A stretch of DNA of 35,512 bases from Planctomycetota bacterium (GTDB taxonomy: Bacteria; Planctomycetota; JAJSAM01; JAJVHW01). The stretch is from the NCBI GenBank assembly GCA_021414065.1, contig JAIOPE010000099.1:1-35512 (forward strand), written 5' to 3'. Each line of letters begins with the position of its first letter. The first letter of the stretch is position 1. Made by a program: the position numbers and the translations under genes. A model generated the notes under the pieces. That model made no database searches. It was given only the letters and a program-made list of their open reading frames with translations, and was not told the origin of the DNA. Positions 17,801-25,309 of the stretch are shown one piece after another.

Positions 17801-19842
17801 AGGCGACGTACCGCTCGATGGTCGGCGGCGACGGCGCGTGCATGGGCTGCGGCGAGAAGACCGGCGTGCACCTCATCGTCTCCACGATCCAGGCGCTCAT
17901 GCAGCCCCGCGTGGCGAAGCTCGTCGTGAAGCTCGACGACCTCATCGCGAAGCTCGACGCGAAGGGCCGTGCGCTTCTCGCGGCGTCGGCCGACCTCGAC
18001 GCGGCCGCTGCGTCGAAGACGAACGGCGTTCAGGTGAAGATGGCGCCGGAAGCCAAGGCGCGGCTCGATCGCATCGAGCAGTCGGTTCACAAGCTGAAGG
18101 ACCTTCGCTGGCGGTACGTCGAGGGGCCGGGCGGCAAGGGCCGCGCGTCGCTCGGCATGTCGAACTCCACCGGATGCTCGTCGGTCTGGGCGAGTACGTA
18201 TCCGTACAACCCGTATCCGTTCCCCTGGGCGAACCACCTCTTCCAGGACGCCGCGTCGGTCGCGATCGGCGTCTTCGAAGGACACATGCGGAAGATGGCC
18301 GACGGCTTCCGCGAGATCCGGCGCGCGGGGATGGAACTCGCCGACGCCTACGATCCGGCCGTGCAGGGCAAGGAACTGCGCACGTTCGACTGGCACGACT
18401 TCGACGACGAGGAGTTCCACCTCTGCCCGCCGATCATCGCGATGGGCGGCGACGGCGCGATGCTCGACATCGGCTTCCAGAACGTGTCGCGCCTGTTCGC
18501 CTCGGGCAAGCCGATCCGCGTGATCATGCTCGATACGCAGGTCTACTCGAACACGGGCGGCCAGGCCTGCACGAGCGGGTTCACCGGCCAGGTGTCCGAC
18601 ATGGCTGCGTACGGCAAGGCGCAGCACGGAAAGCAGGAGACGCGCAAGGAGATGGCGCTCCTCGCGATGGCGCACCGCAACACGTTCGTGCTCCAGTCGT
18701 CGCAGGCGTCGCCGTCGCACCTGATCGGCGGCGTGCTGCGCGGCCTGCAGGCGCGTCGCCCGTCGATCTTCGTGATCTACACGCCGTGCCCGGTCGAGCA
18801 CGGTCTTGCGGACGACGCCTCGGAGCACGCGTCGCGGTGGGCGCTCGAGAGCCGCGCGTTCCCGTTCATGGTGTACGACCCGGCCGCCGGCAAGGCGTTC
18901 TCCGACTGCCTGAGTCTTGACGGCAACCCGAGTCCCGAAGATGACTGGCCGATGTACGACCTCGAGTACGTCGATGACGCGGGTGCGACGCAGAAGATGA
19001 CGCTCCCGGTGACGATCGCCGACTGGGCCGCCACCGAGACGCGTTTCAGCAAGCACTTCAAGAAGGCCGCGAAGGACTCCTGGTCCGACGCGATGATCCC
19101 GTTCCACGAAGTGCTGAAGCTCGCGCCGGCCGACCGCGTGGACCGGATCCCGTTCATCTGGGTGAAGGACGCGAAGGGCCACCTCGGCCGCATGACCGTC
19201 ACCTCCGAGATGATCACGCTGGCCGAGGAGCGTCTGCACTTCTGGTCGCAACTCAGGCAACTCGCGGGGCTCGAGGTGTCGAGCGGCGTCGAGGACGGCA
19301 TTCGGAGCCGCATCGAGGCCGAGTTCGAGTCGAAGCTCTCGCAGTTCAAGACGGAGTACCCGCGGCAAGTTGCGCGGCGTCTCGCCGAGAGTCTGATGGC
19401 CCTCGCGAAGGGCTCGCCCGCGCTCGCCGAACTGCTCTCGAAGATCCCGGCCGACGGTCTCGCTCCGGTCCCGGCCGCGCCGGTGGCCGTCGCCGCGGCT
19501 CCGACGCCCGCCGTGGCCGCCGCGGCAACACCGGCAGCCTCTCCCGTTGCCGCACCAGCCGTTACCGCATCGCCCTCCGACGACGGCCCGCTGTCGGTCG
19601 ATGCCTGGATTGACACGCCCCGCTGCACGTCGTGCAACGAGTGCATCAACGTGAATCGCAAGGTCTTCGCCTACAACGACAAGAAGCAGGCGACGGTCGT
19701 GGACGCCAAGGCGGGCTCCTTCAAGGACCTCGTCCTCGCGGCGGAGAAGTGCCCCGTCTCGATCATCCACCCCGGCACGCCGCTCGACCCGAAGGAGAAG
19801 GACGTCGCCAAGTGGGTGAAGCGCGCGGAGCGCTTCCAATGA
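14800..19842 (+). CDS. nifJ: Giant pyruvate:ferredoxin oxidoreductase with C-terminal tethered ferredoxin
   Basis: This 1680-residue single-chain PFOR is much longer than the usual 1170-1230. Order: alpha (AYPITPSTQMGEGW near residue 45), gamma (RIHSVGGWGAITMGKN near 507), two-cluster ferredoxin (C799 CTGCGQCWTQC; C935 CKGCNLCIEVC), then beta (GDGACMGCGEKTG near 1010; MGGDGAMLDIGFQN near 1216; YSNTGGQACTSGFTG near 1250). About 80 extra residues separate the two ferredoxin clusters compared with ordinary NifJ. After the beta domain come about 200 residues of helical sequence, an Ala/Pro linker (about 1550-1590) and an extra ferredoxin with C1609, C1612, C1615 and a later CP at C1651, a single-cluster pattern. 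It should oxidise pyruvate to acetyl-CoA and hand electrons to this domain or a soluble ferredoxin. It overlaps rnfB and rnfC by four bases each. Confidence 0.92.
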   Translation: MKLFQTKSPDAPAANVAPKYVGVSAALDGSAAVVEMETAASDAAGAYPITPSTQMGEGWAQAVAEGRPNVNGRPLLFFEPEGEHAAAAVTTGMSMTGLRATNFSSGQGIAYMHESLYPAVGKRLTYVLNMACRAMTKHSLNVHCGHDDYHAIDDTGFFQIFAKDVQGAADLNLVSHRVAELSLNPGICAQDGFLTSHVIESLRLPERDLIREYLGDACDVIDSPTPAQRMVFGETRRRIPEMFDLDYPAMLGVVQNQDSYAQGVAAQRPFYFDHVAAITDGAFAEYEKLTGRHYARAMGYRIEDAEWVLVGMGSFVSNAEAVCDHLRAERGLKVGVLDVTMFRPFPADLVTQMLRGKKGVAVMERTDQPLAADGPLLREIRAAMSQAMENGRAGAAKSPAAKGEHLPHPGLASISASESPEFFAGCYGLGSRDFQPGDLIAVVENMLPGGRGLRRFYVGIDFVRKGTRLPKLQIWQEKILDAYPHLAELALEPAGEVNLLPKDSVAVRIHSVGGWGAITMGKNLTMTVFELFGLHVKANPKYGSEKKGQPTTFYATFAPERIRLNCELRHVDVVLSPDPNVFRHTDPILGLSRGGALVIQCTQTPQEFWDGLSARARRAIRDRGIRLFLIDAFKVAREEATGADMQFRMQGAAFMGAFFKASPIAERAGLDGAKLFAGIRDQLQKKFGKLGDRVVEENVRVVRRGFDEVKEIAVGRLTDSAVKPESAPAVPPLVEHSHTAVGFADPGRFWEQVCSVQSSGQDPLADPFAAMSAIPASTGTFRDMTGIRYEVPKFIAEKCTGCGQCWTQCPDAAIPGVVSEPEDVLRAAMDANLVGAKYERFPTIVKHVGGEVRKLLRATPKSTFAAVLPQAYESIAKKMGFEGDKRATLDAEFAMIVTTLEDLPVARTGPFFDVPEGKKKDAGGLLSVTVNPQACKGCNLCIEVCPDGALVAIKQDAGVIDHLRRGWAVWDKLPDTPDRFVNVTDLDDGGIGVLQTLLLKKATYRSMVGGDGACMGCGEKTGVHLIVSTIQALMQPRVAKLVVKLDDLIAKLDAKGRALLAASADLDAAAASKTNGVQVKMAPEAKARLDRIEQSVHKLKDLRWRYVEGPGGKGRASLGMSNSTGCSSVWASTYPYNPYPFPWANHLFQDAASVAIGVFEGHMRKMADGFREIRRAGMELADAYDPAVQGKELRTFDWHDFDDEEFHLCPPIIAMGGDGAMLDIGFQNVSRLFASGKPIRVIMLDTQVYSNTGGQACTSGFTGQVSDMAAYGKAQHGKQETRKEMALLAMAHRNTFVLQSSQASPSHLIGGVLRGLQARRPSIFVIYTPCPVEHGLADDASEHASRWALESRAFPFMVYDPAAGKAFSDCLSLDGNPSPEDDWPMYDLEYVDDAGATQKMTLPVTIADWAATETRFSKHFKKAAKDSWSDAMIPFHEVLKLAPADRVDRIPFIWVKDAKGHLGRMTVTSEMITLAEERLHFWSQLRQLAGLEVSSGVEDGIRSRIEAEFESKLSQFKTEYPRQVARRLAESLMALAKGSPALAELLSKIPADGLAPVPAAPVAVAAAPTPAVAAAATPAASPVAAPAVTASPSDDGPLSVDAWIDTPRCTSCNECINVNRKVFAYNDKKQATVVDAKAGSFKDLVLAAEKCPVSIIHPGTPLDPKEKDVAKWVKRAERFQ

Positions 19843-21203
19843 GCTTCCTGGCCACCTTTCGCCACGGCGTGCATCCGCCTGAGCACAAGGAACTGACGTC
19901 GGCGCTGACGACGCGCCGCATGCCGTTCCCTGCAGAGGTCGTACTCCCGGTGCGTCAGCACGCGGGCAAGCCGGCGAAGGTGGTCGTGAAGAAGGGCGAT
20001 CACGTCGAACGCGGCGACATCGTCGCCGTGGCCGACGGCTTCGTCTCCGCCCCGGTGCACGCATCGGTGACGGGCGAGGTCTCGAGCATCGAGTGGTGGC
20101 CCCACCCAGACGGCTCCTCGGCCCCTGCGGTGCGCATCGCTGTGTCGCCGCACTCTGCGCAGATCGCGCGCGAGCGGACCGTGCCCGATTGGCGCGGTCT
20201 CGAGCCGGCGCAGATCGTCCAGGCAGTCCAGGACGCCGGCGTCGTCGGACTCGGCGGGGCCGCCTTCCCGACGCACGTGAAACTCGCGCCGCCGAAGGGC
20301 ACGAAGGTTGACACGATCCTCTTGAACGGATGCGAGTGCGAGCCGTATCTGACGACCGACCACCGCGTGATGGTGGAGCAGGCCGACCGCGTGATCCACG
20401 GCCTGCGGATCATGATGCGTTGCACCGGGGCGCCGCGCGCGGTCATCGGCATCGAGATGAACAAGCCCGACGCGATCGAGGCCATCCGCCGCGTGCTGCC
20501 GAAGGATCTGAACGTCGAGGTTCTCCCGCTCCGCGTGAAGTATCCGCAGGGCGCGGAGAAGATGCTCGTCGAGTCGGTCCTCGGACTCGAGGTGCCTTCG
20601 GGCAAGTTGCCGATCTCGGTCGGTGCGCTCGTCCAGAACGTGGCGTCGGCCGCAACGATCGCCGAGGTGTTCGAGACGGGACTTCCGCTCATCGAACGCA
20701 TCGTCACGGTGACCGGCCTCGGCATCCGCAAGCCGGCGAACCTGATCGTGCCGGTCGGCACATTGCTCCGCGACTTGCTCGCCGCCTGCGGCGGGATGAC
20801 CGACGACGCGCGCGAGATCGTCTTCGGCGGTCCCATGATGGGGCAGGCGCAGGGCAATCTCGACGTGCCGGTCACCAAGGGCACGACGGGCGTGGTGGTT
20901 CTCTCCGACGCCGAGGTTGCGCGCGAGCACGTGCACCCCTGCATCCGTTGCGGCAAGTGCCTCGACGCGTGCCCGGTGTTCCTCAACCCGTCGCTGCTCG
21001 GCCGCTACGCCCAGCGTGACCGGTGGGAGGACATGGAGTCGCACCACCTGAACGACTGCATGCTCTGCGGCGCGTGCTCGTACGTGTGCCCGTCGAACAT
21101 TCCGCTCTCGCAGATGTTCGGGGCCGCGAAGACGATGCTCCGGCGCACGAAGGCGGCGGATGCCGCGCTCGCGGCCAATGCGACGGCGACGGTGAAGTCA
21201 TGA
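19839..21203 (+). CDS. rnfC: Rnf complex subunit C, NADH/FMN and Fe-S subunit
   Basis: The 454-residue protein shows the RnfC plan: an N-terminal HPPEHKELT segment and a barrel-sandwich region (KKGDHVERGDIVAVADGFVSAPVHASVTG). The NADH/FMN domain follows with GLGGAAFPTHVKL and NGCECEPYLTTDHR, then two [4Fe-4S] motifs at C368 (CIRCGKCLDACP) and C407 (CMLCGACSYVCP). In Rnf this cytoplasmic subunit exchanges electrons with NAD+/NADH. Length matches the short RnfC of anaerobes, without the long Ala/Lys-rich tail of gammaproteobacteria. It begins inside the PFOR stop (ATGA) and ends inside the rnfD start. Confidence 0.95.
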   Translation: MSFLATFRHGVHPPEHKELTSALTTRRMPFPAEVVLPVRQHAGKPAKVVVKKGDHVERGDIVAVADGFVSAPVHASVTGEVSSIEWWPHPDGSSAPAVRIAVSPHSAQIARERTVPDWRGLEPAQIVQAVQDAGVVGLGGAAFPTHVKLAPPKGTKVDTILLNGCECEPYLTTDHRVMVEQADRVIHGLRIMMRCTGAPRAVIGIEMNKPDAIEAIRRVLPKDLNVEVLPLRVKYPQGAEKMLVESVLGLEVPSGKLPISVGALVQNVASAATIAEVFETGLPLIERIVTVTGLGIRKPANLIVPVGTLLRDLLAACGGMTDDAREIVFGGPMMGQAQGNLDVPVTKGTTGVVVLSDAEVAREHVHPCIRCGKCLDACPVFLNPSLLGRYAQRDRWEDMESHHLNDCMLCGACSYVCPSNIPLSQMFGAAKTMLRRTKAADAALAANATATVKS

Positions 21204-22213
21204 GCGAACAGACCAGGTTGCGCGTCAGCGCGTCGCCGCACCTGGCGGGGCCCGTGGACACGCCCACCGTGATGTGGTCGGTCGTCGCGAGCCTCGTCCC
21301 GGTGCTCTGCGCTGCGGTGTGGTTCTTCGGGCCGAGCGCCCTGCTCGTCGTCGCAGGTGCCACGGCCGGCGCGGTGCTGACCGAAGCCGCATTCAAGAAG
21401 GCGACCGCGGTGCGCGACGGCTCGGCCGCGATCACCGGCGTGCTGCTCGGCCTCTGCCTCCCGGCGGGCATGCCGTGCTGGATGGCGTTCGTCGGCGGGG
21501 CGTTCGGGATCGGCGCCGGCAAGCTCCTGTTCGGAGGCCTCGGTCAGAACATCTTCAATCCCGCACTTCTCGGGCGTGCGTTCCTGCAGGCGGCTTTCCC
21601 GCTCGCGATCACGACGTGGCCCAAGACCGGGCTGCCGTGGTCGTCGCTCCGGGGCGACAATCTCGCGTTCCCGTTCACGTCACCGCAGGTGATCGACGGC
21701 ACGACGGCCGCGACACCGCTCGGCGTGATGAAGTTCGAGGGCGGCGTCGGCCTCCCGTCGGTCATGGACATGCTCTTCGGACGCACGGGCGGGTCGCTCG
21801 GCGAGACCTGCGACGCAATGATCCTGCTCGGCGGCGCATACCTCGTGCTGCGCGGGCTGATGAACTGGCGCCCGCCTGTCGCCATCTTCCTCACCGTCGC
21901 CGTGTTCTCCGGAATCCTCCACGCGATCGACGGCGCCCTGTACCAGGGCCCGCTGCCGATGCTGTTCTCCGGCGGCCTCACGCTCGGCGCGGTCTACATG
22001 GCGACCGACCCGGTGACGTCGCCGATCACTCCGAAGGGGTCCTGGATCTTCGGCATCGGCATCGGCGTGCTCGTCGTCCTGATCCGCGTGTGGGGTGGCC
22101 TGCCGGAGGGCGTGATGTACGCCATCCTCTTCATGAACGCATTCACGCCGTTCATCAACCGGGCGACGCAGCCGCGCGTCCTCGGTGCAGCGACGAAGGG
22201 AGCGACGTCGTGA
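21200..22213 (+). CDS. rnfD: Rnf complex subunit D, flavin-bearing membrane subunit
   Basis: The 337-residue membrane protein has about nine hydrophobic segments and family motifs SPHLAGPVDTPTVMWSVV, GGLGQNIFNPALLGRAF and MATDPVTSPIT. Thr172 in DGTTAATPLG is the expected site for covalent FMN attachment through a phosphoester bond, made by ApbE. It forms part of the ion-translocating core homologous to NqrB. Overlaps of four bases join it to rnfC and rnfG. Length is normal. Confidence 0.95.
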   Translation: MSEQTRLRVSASPHLAGPVDTPTVMWSVVASLVPVLCAAVWFFGPSALLVVAGATAGAVLTEAAFKKATAVRDGSAAITGVLLGLCLPAGMPCWMAFVGGAFGIGAGKLLFGGLGQNIFNPALLGRAFLQAAFPLAITTWPKTGLPWSSLRGDNLAFPFTSPQVIDGTTAATPLGVMKFEGGVGLPSVMDMLFGRTGGSLGETCDAMILLGGAYLVLRGLMNWRPPVAIFLTVAVFSGILHAIDGALYQGPLPMLFSGGLTLGAVYMATDPVTSPITPKGSWIFGIGIGVLVVLIRVWGGLPEGVMYAILFMNAFTPFINRATQPRVLGAATKGATS

Positions 22214-22896
22214 GCAACGACCCGGCGTCTGCCGCCACGCAGGCGATGCCTGCCGCGCCCGCGGCTGCCGACGTTCCCGCCTGGAAGCTGCTTGCGATCC
22301 TCGGCGGCGGCGGAGCCGTGGCCGGGATGATCATCGTCTCGGCCTACCAGTGGTCGAAGCCGACGATCGACGAGAACAAGCGTGTGCGCCTCGACGCCGC
22401 GGTGCGTGAGGTTCTGAAGGGGCCGGAGCGGTGCGACTCGCTCTGGCTGGTGGGCGACGCACTGACGCCGACGCTCCCGGCCGGCGCGGACGCCGCGACG
22501 ACCGACCGCGTGTTCATCGGCTTCCGCAAGGACGGCACGCGGGCGGGCTTCGCGATCGTCGCGGCCGACTTCGGATTTGCCGACGAGGTGAAGCTCATCT
22601 TCGGCTTCGACGCGGAGGCCGGGAAGGTGCTCGGTTTCAAGGTGCTCGGCAGCAAAGAGACCCCGGGACTCGGCGACGGGATCGAGAAGAACGAGGCGTT
22701 CGTGAAGGAGTTCGACGGCGTCGCGACGCCGATCGCGGGTGTGAAGAAGGGCTCGTCGCGCGGGGCGCCGGACCACGAAGTGGACACGATCACGGGTGCG
22801 ACGATCTCGAGCAAGACCGTCATTCGGATCATCAACGGCGCCGTCGAGAAGTGGCAGCCGAAGCTCCGCGCGTACCGCGGTGAGGGGGCCCGATGA
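22210..22896 (+). CDS. rnfG: Rnf complex subunit G, covalent FMN subunit
   Basis: The 228-residue protein has one N-terminal membrane span (about 26-46) and a periplasmic FMN-binding domain. The flavinylation motif TGAT ends at Thr198 (DTITGATISSKTV), the site modified by ApbE. GSKETPGLGDGIEKNEAF at about 148-165 is also typical of RnfG/NqrC. It starts at a GTG overlapping the rnfD stop (GTGA); no other start is plausible because the frame upstream lies inside rnfD. Ends inside the rnfE start (ATGA). Confidence 0.94.
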   Translation: MSNDPASAATQAMPAAPAAADVPAWKLLAILGGGGAVAGMIIVSAYQWSKPTIDENKRVRLDAAVREVLKGPERCDSLWLVGDALTPTLPAGADAATTDRVFIGFRKDGTRAGFAIVAADFGFADEVKLIFGFDAEAGKVLGFKVLGSKETPGLGDGIEKNEAFVKEFDGVATPIAGVKKGSSRGAPDHEVDTITGATISSKTVIRIINGAVEKWQPKLRAYRGEGAR

Positions 22897-23558
22897 GCGC
22901 GACCGCGCGTGACGACCTGATTCGTGGCGTGTGGCGGGAGAACCCCGTCCTCGTGACGACGCTCGGGCTCTGCCCGACGCTCGCCGTCACGAACACCGTC
23001 GCGAACTGCGTGGCCATGGGGCTCGCCACGTTCTTCGTGCTCGTGGCGTCGTGCTACCTCGTCGCGCTGGTCGCGAAGTGGATCCCGGGCGAGATCCGCA
23101 TCACGGCGTTCGTGCTCATCATCGCCACGTTCGTGACGGTCGCCGACATGGCCATCGAGGCGCTGGCCCCGGACGTCCACAAGGCACTCGGCGCGTTCAT
23201 CGCGCTCATCGTCGTGAACTGCATCATCCTGGGCCGCCAGGAGGCGTTCGCGTCGAAGAACCCGGTGCTCAACTCGGTTGCCGACGCCGCGGGCGCCGGC
23301 ATCGGTTTCATGGTCACGATGCTCATGATGGGCACGGTGCGAGAGGTGATCGGCAACGGCACGCTGCTCGGTCACCGCGTGCTCCCGGCGAGCTACGAGC
23401 CGTGGGTCGTGATGATGCTCCCGCCCGGCGGGTTCCTCACGCTCGGCACGATCCTCTTGCTCATCAAGTGGAAGAAGGTCCGGAAGCCCGCGGTGGCCGA
23501 CGCGCCGGCGCCCGCGGCGGCCGCCTCGGGAGCCGTCTCCGGCGGGAGCGCCGCATGA
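22893..23558 (+). CDS. rnfE: Rnf complex subunit E, membrane subunit
   Basis: The 221-residue protein has about six membrane spans and the motifs NPVLVTTLGLCPTLAVTN and VVNCIILGRQEAFASKNP. Cys27 and Cys110 are in the positions that, with the matching pair in RnfA, are proposed to hold an Fe-S centre in the middle of the membrane, as in NqrD/NqrE. The C-terminus has an Ala/Pro-rich tail of about 25 residues. Four-base overlaps join it to rnfG and rnfA. Confidence 0.95.
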   Translation: MSATARDDLIRGVWRENPVLVTTLGLCPTLAVTNTVANCVAMGLATFFVLVASCYLVALVAKWIPGEIRITAFVLIIATFVTVADMAIEALAPDVHKALGAFIALIVVNCIILGRQEAFASKNPVLNSVADAAGAGIGFMVTMLMMGTVREVIGNGTLLGHRVLPASYEPWVVMMLPPGGFLTLGTILLLIKWKKVRKPAVADAPAPAAAASGAVSGGSAA

Positions 23559-24133
23559 GCGGACTCGTCTGGATCTTCGTCTCCGCCATGTTCGTCTCGA
23601 ACTTCACGCTCGCGATGTTCCTCGGGCTGTGTGCGTTCCTCGGCGTCTCGGGCAAGATCGCGACCGCGCTCCGCATGGGCGCCGCCGACACGTTCGTGCT
23701 CGTGCTGACGTCGCTGGCGGTCTGGTTCCTCAACAAGTTCGTGCTCGCCGAGGCGCCGTACCTGCGCGTGATCGCGTTCATCGTGGTCATTGCCGGACTT
23801 GTGCAGATCGTCGAGATGATCATCAAGAAGGCGAGTCCCACGCTCTTCCGGGAACTGGGCATCTACCTGCCTCTCATCACGACGAACTGCGCCGTGCTCG
23901 GTCTCGCCATGATCCAGACGAACAAGGGCTACACGCTCGGCGAGGGCGTGGCGTTCGCGCTCGGCGGCGGCGCCGGGCTCACGCTGGCACTTGTCCTCAT
24001 GGCGTCGATCCGCGAGGAGGTGGAGTTGGCCGACGTGCCCGAGTTCGCTCGCGGGGTCGGCCTCGTGTTCATCATCGCGGGCAGTCTGTCGCTCGCGTTC
24101 ATGGGGTTCGCGGGCCTGTTCAGTGCCGCATGA
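23555..24133 (+). CDS. rnfA: Rnf complex subunit A, membrane subunit
   Basis: The 192-residue protein has about six membrane spans and the family motifs VSNFTLAMFLGLCAFLGVS (Cys26) and LITTNCAVLGLAM (Cys112). These Cys mirror those of RnfE and complete the proposed intramembrane Fe-S centre. Length matches the family. It overlaps rnfE by four bases, and a tiny Cys-rich gene starts inside its stop codon. Order rnfC-D-G-E-A is conserved as in clostridia; only rnfB is displaced. Confidence 0.95.
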   Translation: MSGLVWIFVSAMFVSNFTLAMFLGLCAFLGVSGKIATALRMGAADTFVLVLTSLAVWFLNKFVLAEAPYLRVIAFIVVIAGLVQIVEMIIKKASPTLFRELGIYLPLITTNCAVLGLAMIQTNKGYTLGEGVAFALGGGAGLTLALVLMASIREEVELADVPEFARGVGLVFIIAGSLSLAFMGFAGLFSAA

Positions 24134-24279
24134 GCGAGTTCATCGGACCCGTCGCAGTCGCCGTGCTCTTCGTGCTGCTCGGACTGGCGTGGCGACGGAA
24201 GCCGCCCGCCACCAGTTGCCACTCGTGCACCGTCTCGTGCCCCAGGAAGGAAACCGGCCATGACCAGCCCTGTCCGTGA
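24130..24279 (+). CDS. 49-residue Cys-rich single-span membrane protein in the Rnf operon
   Basis: This very small gene overlaps rnfA by four bases (ATGA) and apbE by 20. The protein has one hydrophobic span (residues 5-20, IGPVAVAVLFVLLGLA), a positive stop-transfer patch (WRRK) and a cytoplasmic tail with C30, C33, C37 and C48 (SCHSCTVSCP). This plan, one span plus a short Cys-rich tail, recalls two known groups: FeoB-associated Cys-rich proteins and NqrM, a factor needed for iron loading of Nqr. Since RnfA/E are homologues of NqrE/D, a role in supplying iron to the RnfA-RnfE centre is attractive but unproven. Sequence similarity to NqrM is not evident by eye. The neat overlaps on both sides argue that it is a real gene. 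Confidence 0.75.
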   Translation: MSEFIGPVAVAVLFVLLGLAWRRKPPATSCHSCTVSCPRKETGHDQPCP

Positions 24280-25273
24280 GTTCGCTCTGTCACGCCGCAG
24301 CGCGTTGTGCATCGGCCTCGGCGCGTTCGTCGTGGCGTCGCTGCCGCTCGCGATCCGTCGGCGCCGCGCCGCCGCCGCGACCGTGACGCGCACGATTCCC
24401 GTGATGGGCACGGTCGCCGAGTTCGCGGTCGTCGCGCCGAGCGAAGCCGAAGGGCACGCCGCGATCGACGCCGCCGCCGACGAACTCGTCCGCATCGAGC
24501 GCGAGATGACGCGGTACGACGTCACGTCGGATGTCGGCCGGGTGAACGATGCCGTGATGGGCGGGCACGCATCCGGAGCGATCGCGGTTTCGGCCGACAC
24601 CGCGCAGGTCGTGCGCGAGGCGTTGCTCTGGGCCGACGCGAGCGACGGCTCGTTCGACCCGTGCCTCGGCGGGGCCTCCGAACTTTGGAACGTCGAGCGT
24701 CGCACGTCTCCGCCGGACGCGTCGCAACTCCGAAGGTATGCCGGCCGCCGACTGCACCGGTTCGTGGACGTGGACACCCATGCCGGGAGTCCGGTCGTCC
24801 TGCTTCGTGACGCCGACATCCAGATCGACCTCGGCGGGATCGCGAAGGGCTGGGCCGTGGACCGCGCGGGCGACGTGCTGCGCGCGCGCGGGATCAACAA
24901 CGCACTCGTCAACGTGGGCGGCGATCTCGTCGCTCTCGGGCACAACGCCGACGGCGAACCGTGGCACGTGGGCGTGCGCTCGCCGACAGATCCGAACGGC
25001 ATCTGCGCCGAGATCGACGCCAGCGACATCGCCATCGCGACGTCCGGCGACTACGAGCGCTGCTTCGTCTGGCACGGGCGCCGGTACCACCACATCCTCG
25101 ATCCGCAGACCGCCGAGCCGCGGGTCACTCCCGTCCACAGCATCACCGTGATCGCTTCGACGTGCATGTCGGCCGATGCGGCGGCGACGGCGTGCTACGG
25201 CATGCCGCGCGACCGGGCGGAGGCGGTCCTCGCGAGCCGGGCCCCGGGGGCGCGACTCGGTCCTGTCGTCTGA
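24260..25273 (+). CDS. apbE: FAD:protein FMN transferase (ApbE)
   Basis: The 337-residue protein has an N-terminal signal-like region with twin arginines (SRRSALCIGLGAFVVASLPL). The ApbE domain follows, with TIPVMGTVAEF, DGSFDPCLGG, QIDLGGIAKGWAVDRA (FAD site), NALVNVGGDLVALG, HHILDPQTAEP and a final MSADAAATACYG (metal site). It transfers FMN from FAD to Thr in RnfD and RnfG, which explains its place at the end of the rnf genes. An AGGAAGG SD lies inside the preceding small gene. Length is normal. Export by Tat or Sec and activity on the periplasmic face fit the known location of the RnfG flavin. Confidence 0.94.
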   Translation: MTSPVREFALSRRSALCIGLGAFVVASLPLAIRRRRAAAATVTRTIPVMGTVAEFAVVAPSEAEGHAAIDAAADELVRIEREMTRYDVTSDVGRVNDAVMGGHASGAIAVSADTAQVVREALLWADASDGSFDPCLGGASELWNVERRTSPPDASQLRRYAGRRLHRFVDVDTHAGSPVVLLRDADIQIDLGGIAKGWAVDRAGDVLRARGINNALVNVGGDLVALGHNADGEPWHVGVRSPTDPNGICAEIDASDIAIATSGDYERCFVWHGRRYHHILDPQTAEPRVTPVHSITVIASTCMSADAAATACYGMPRDRAEAVLASRAPGARLGPVV

Positions 25274-25309
25274 CGACACCTGTGCGCCACACCCGATAGA
25301 CTTCGTCCC

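Noticed and set aside
14569..20064. Open reading frame of 1831 codons on the minus strand opposite the PFOR gene
   Set aside because: It is Arg/His/Asp-rich with no domains and lies antisense to a clearly conserved enzyme. At this GC content, codon bias of the real gene keeps the opposite strand open.
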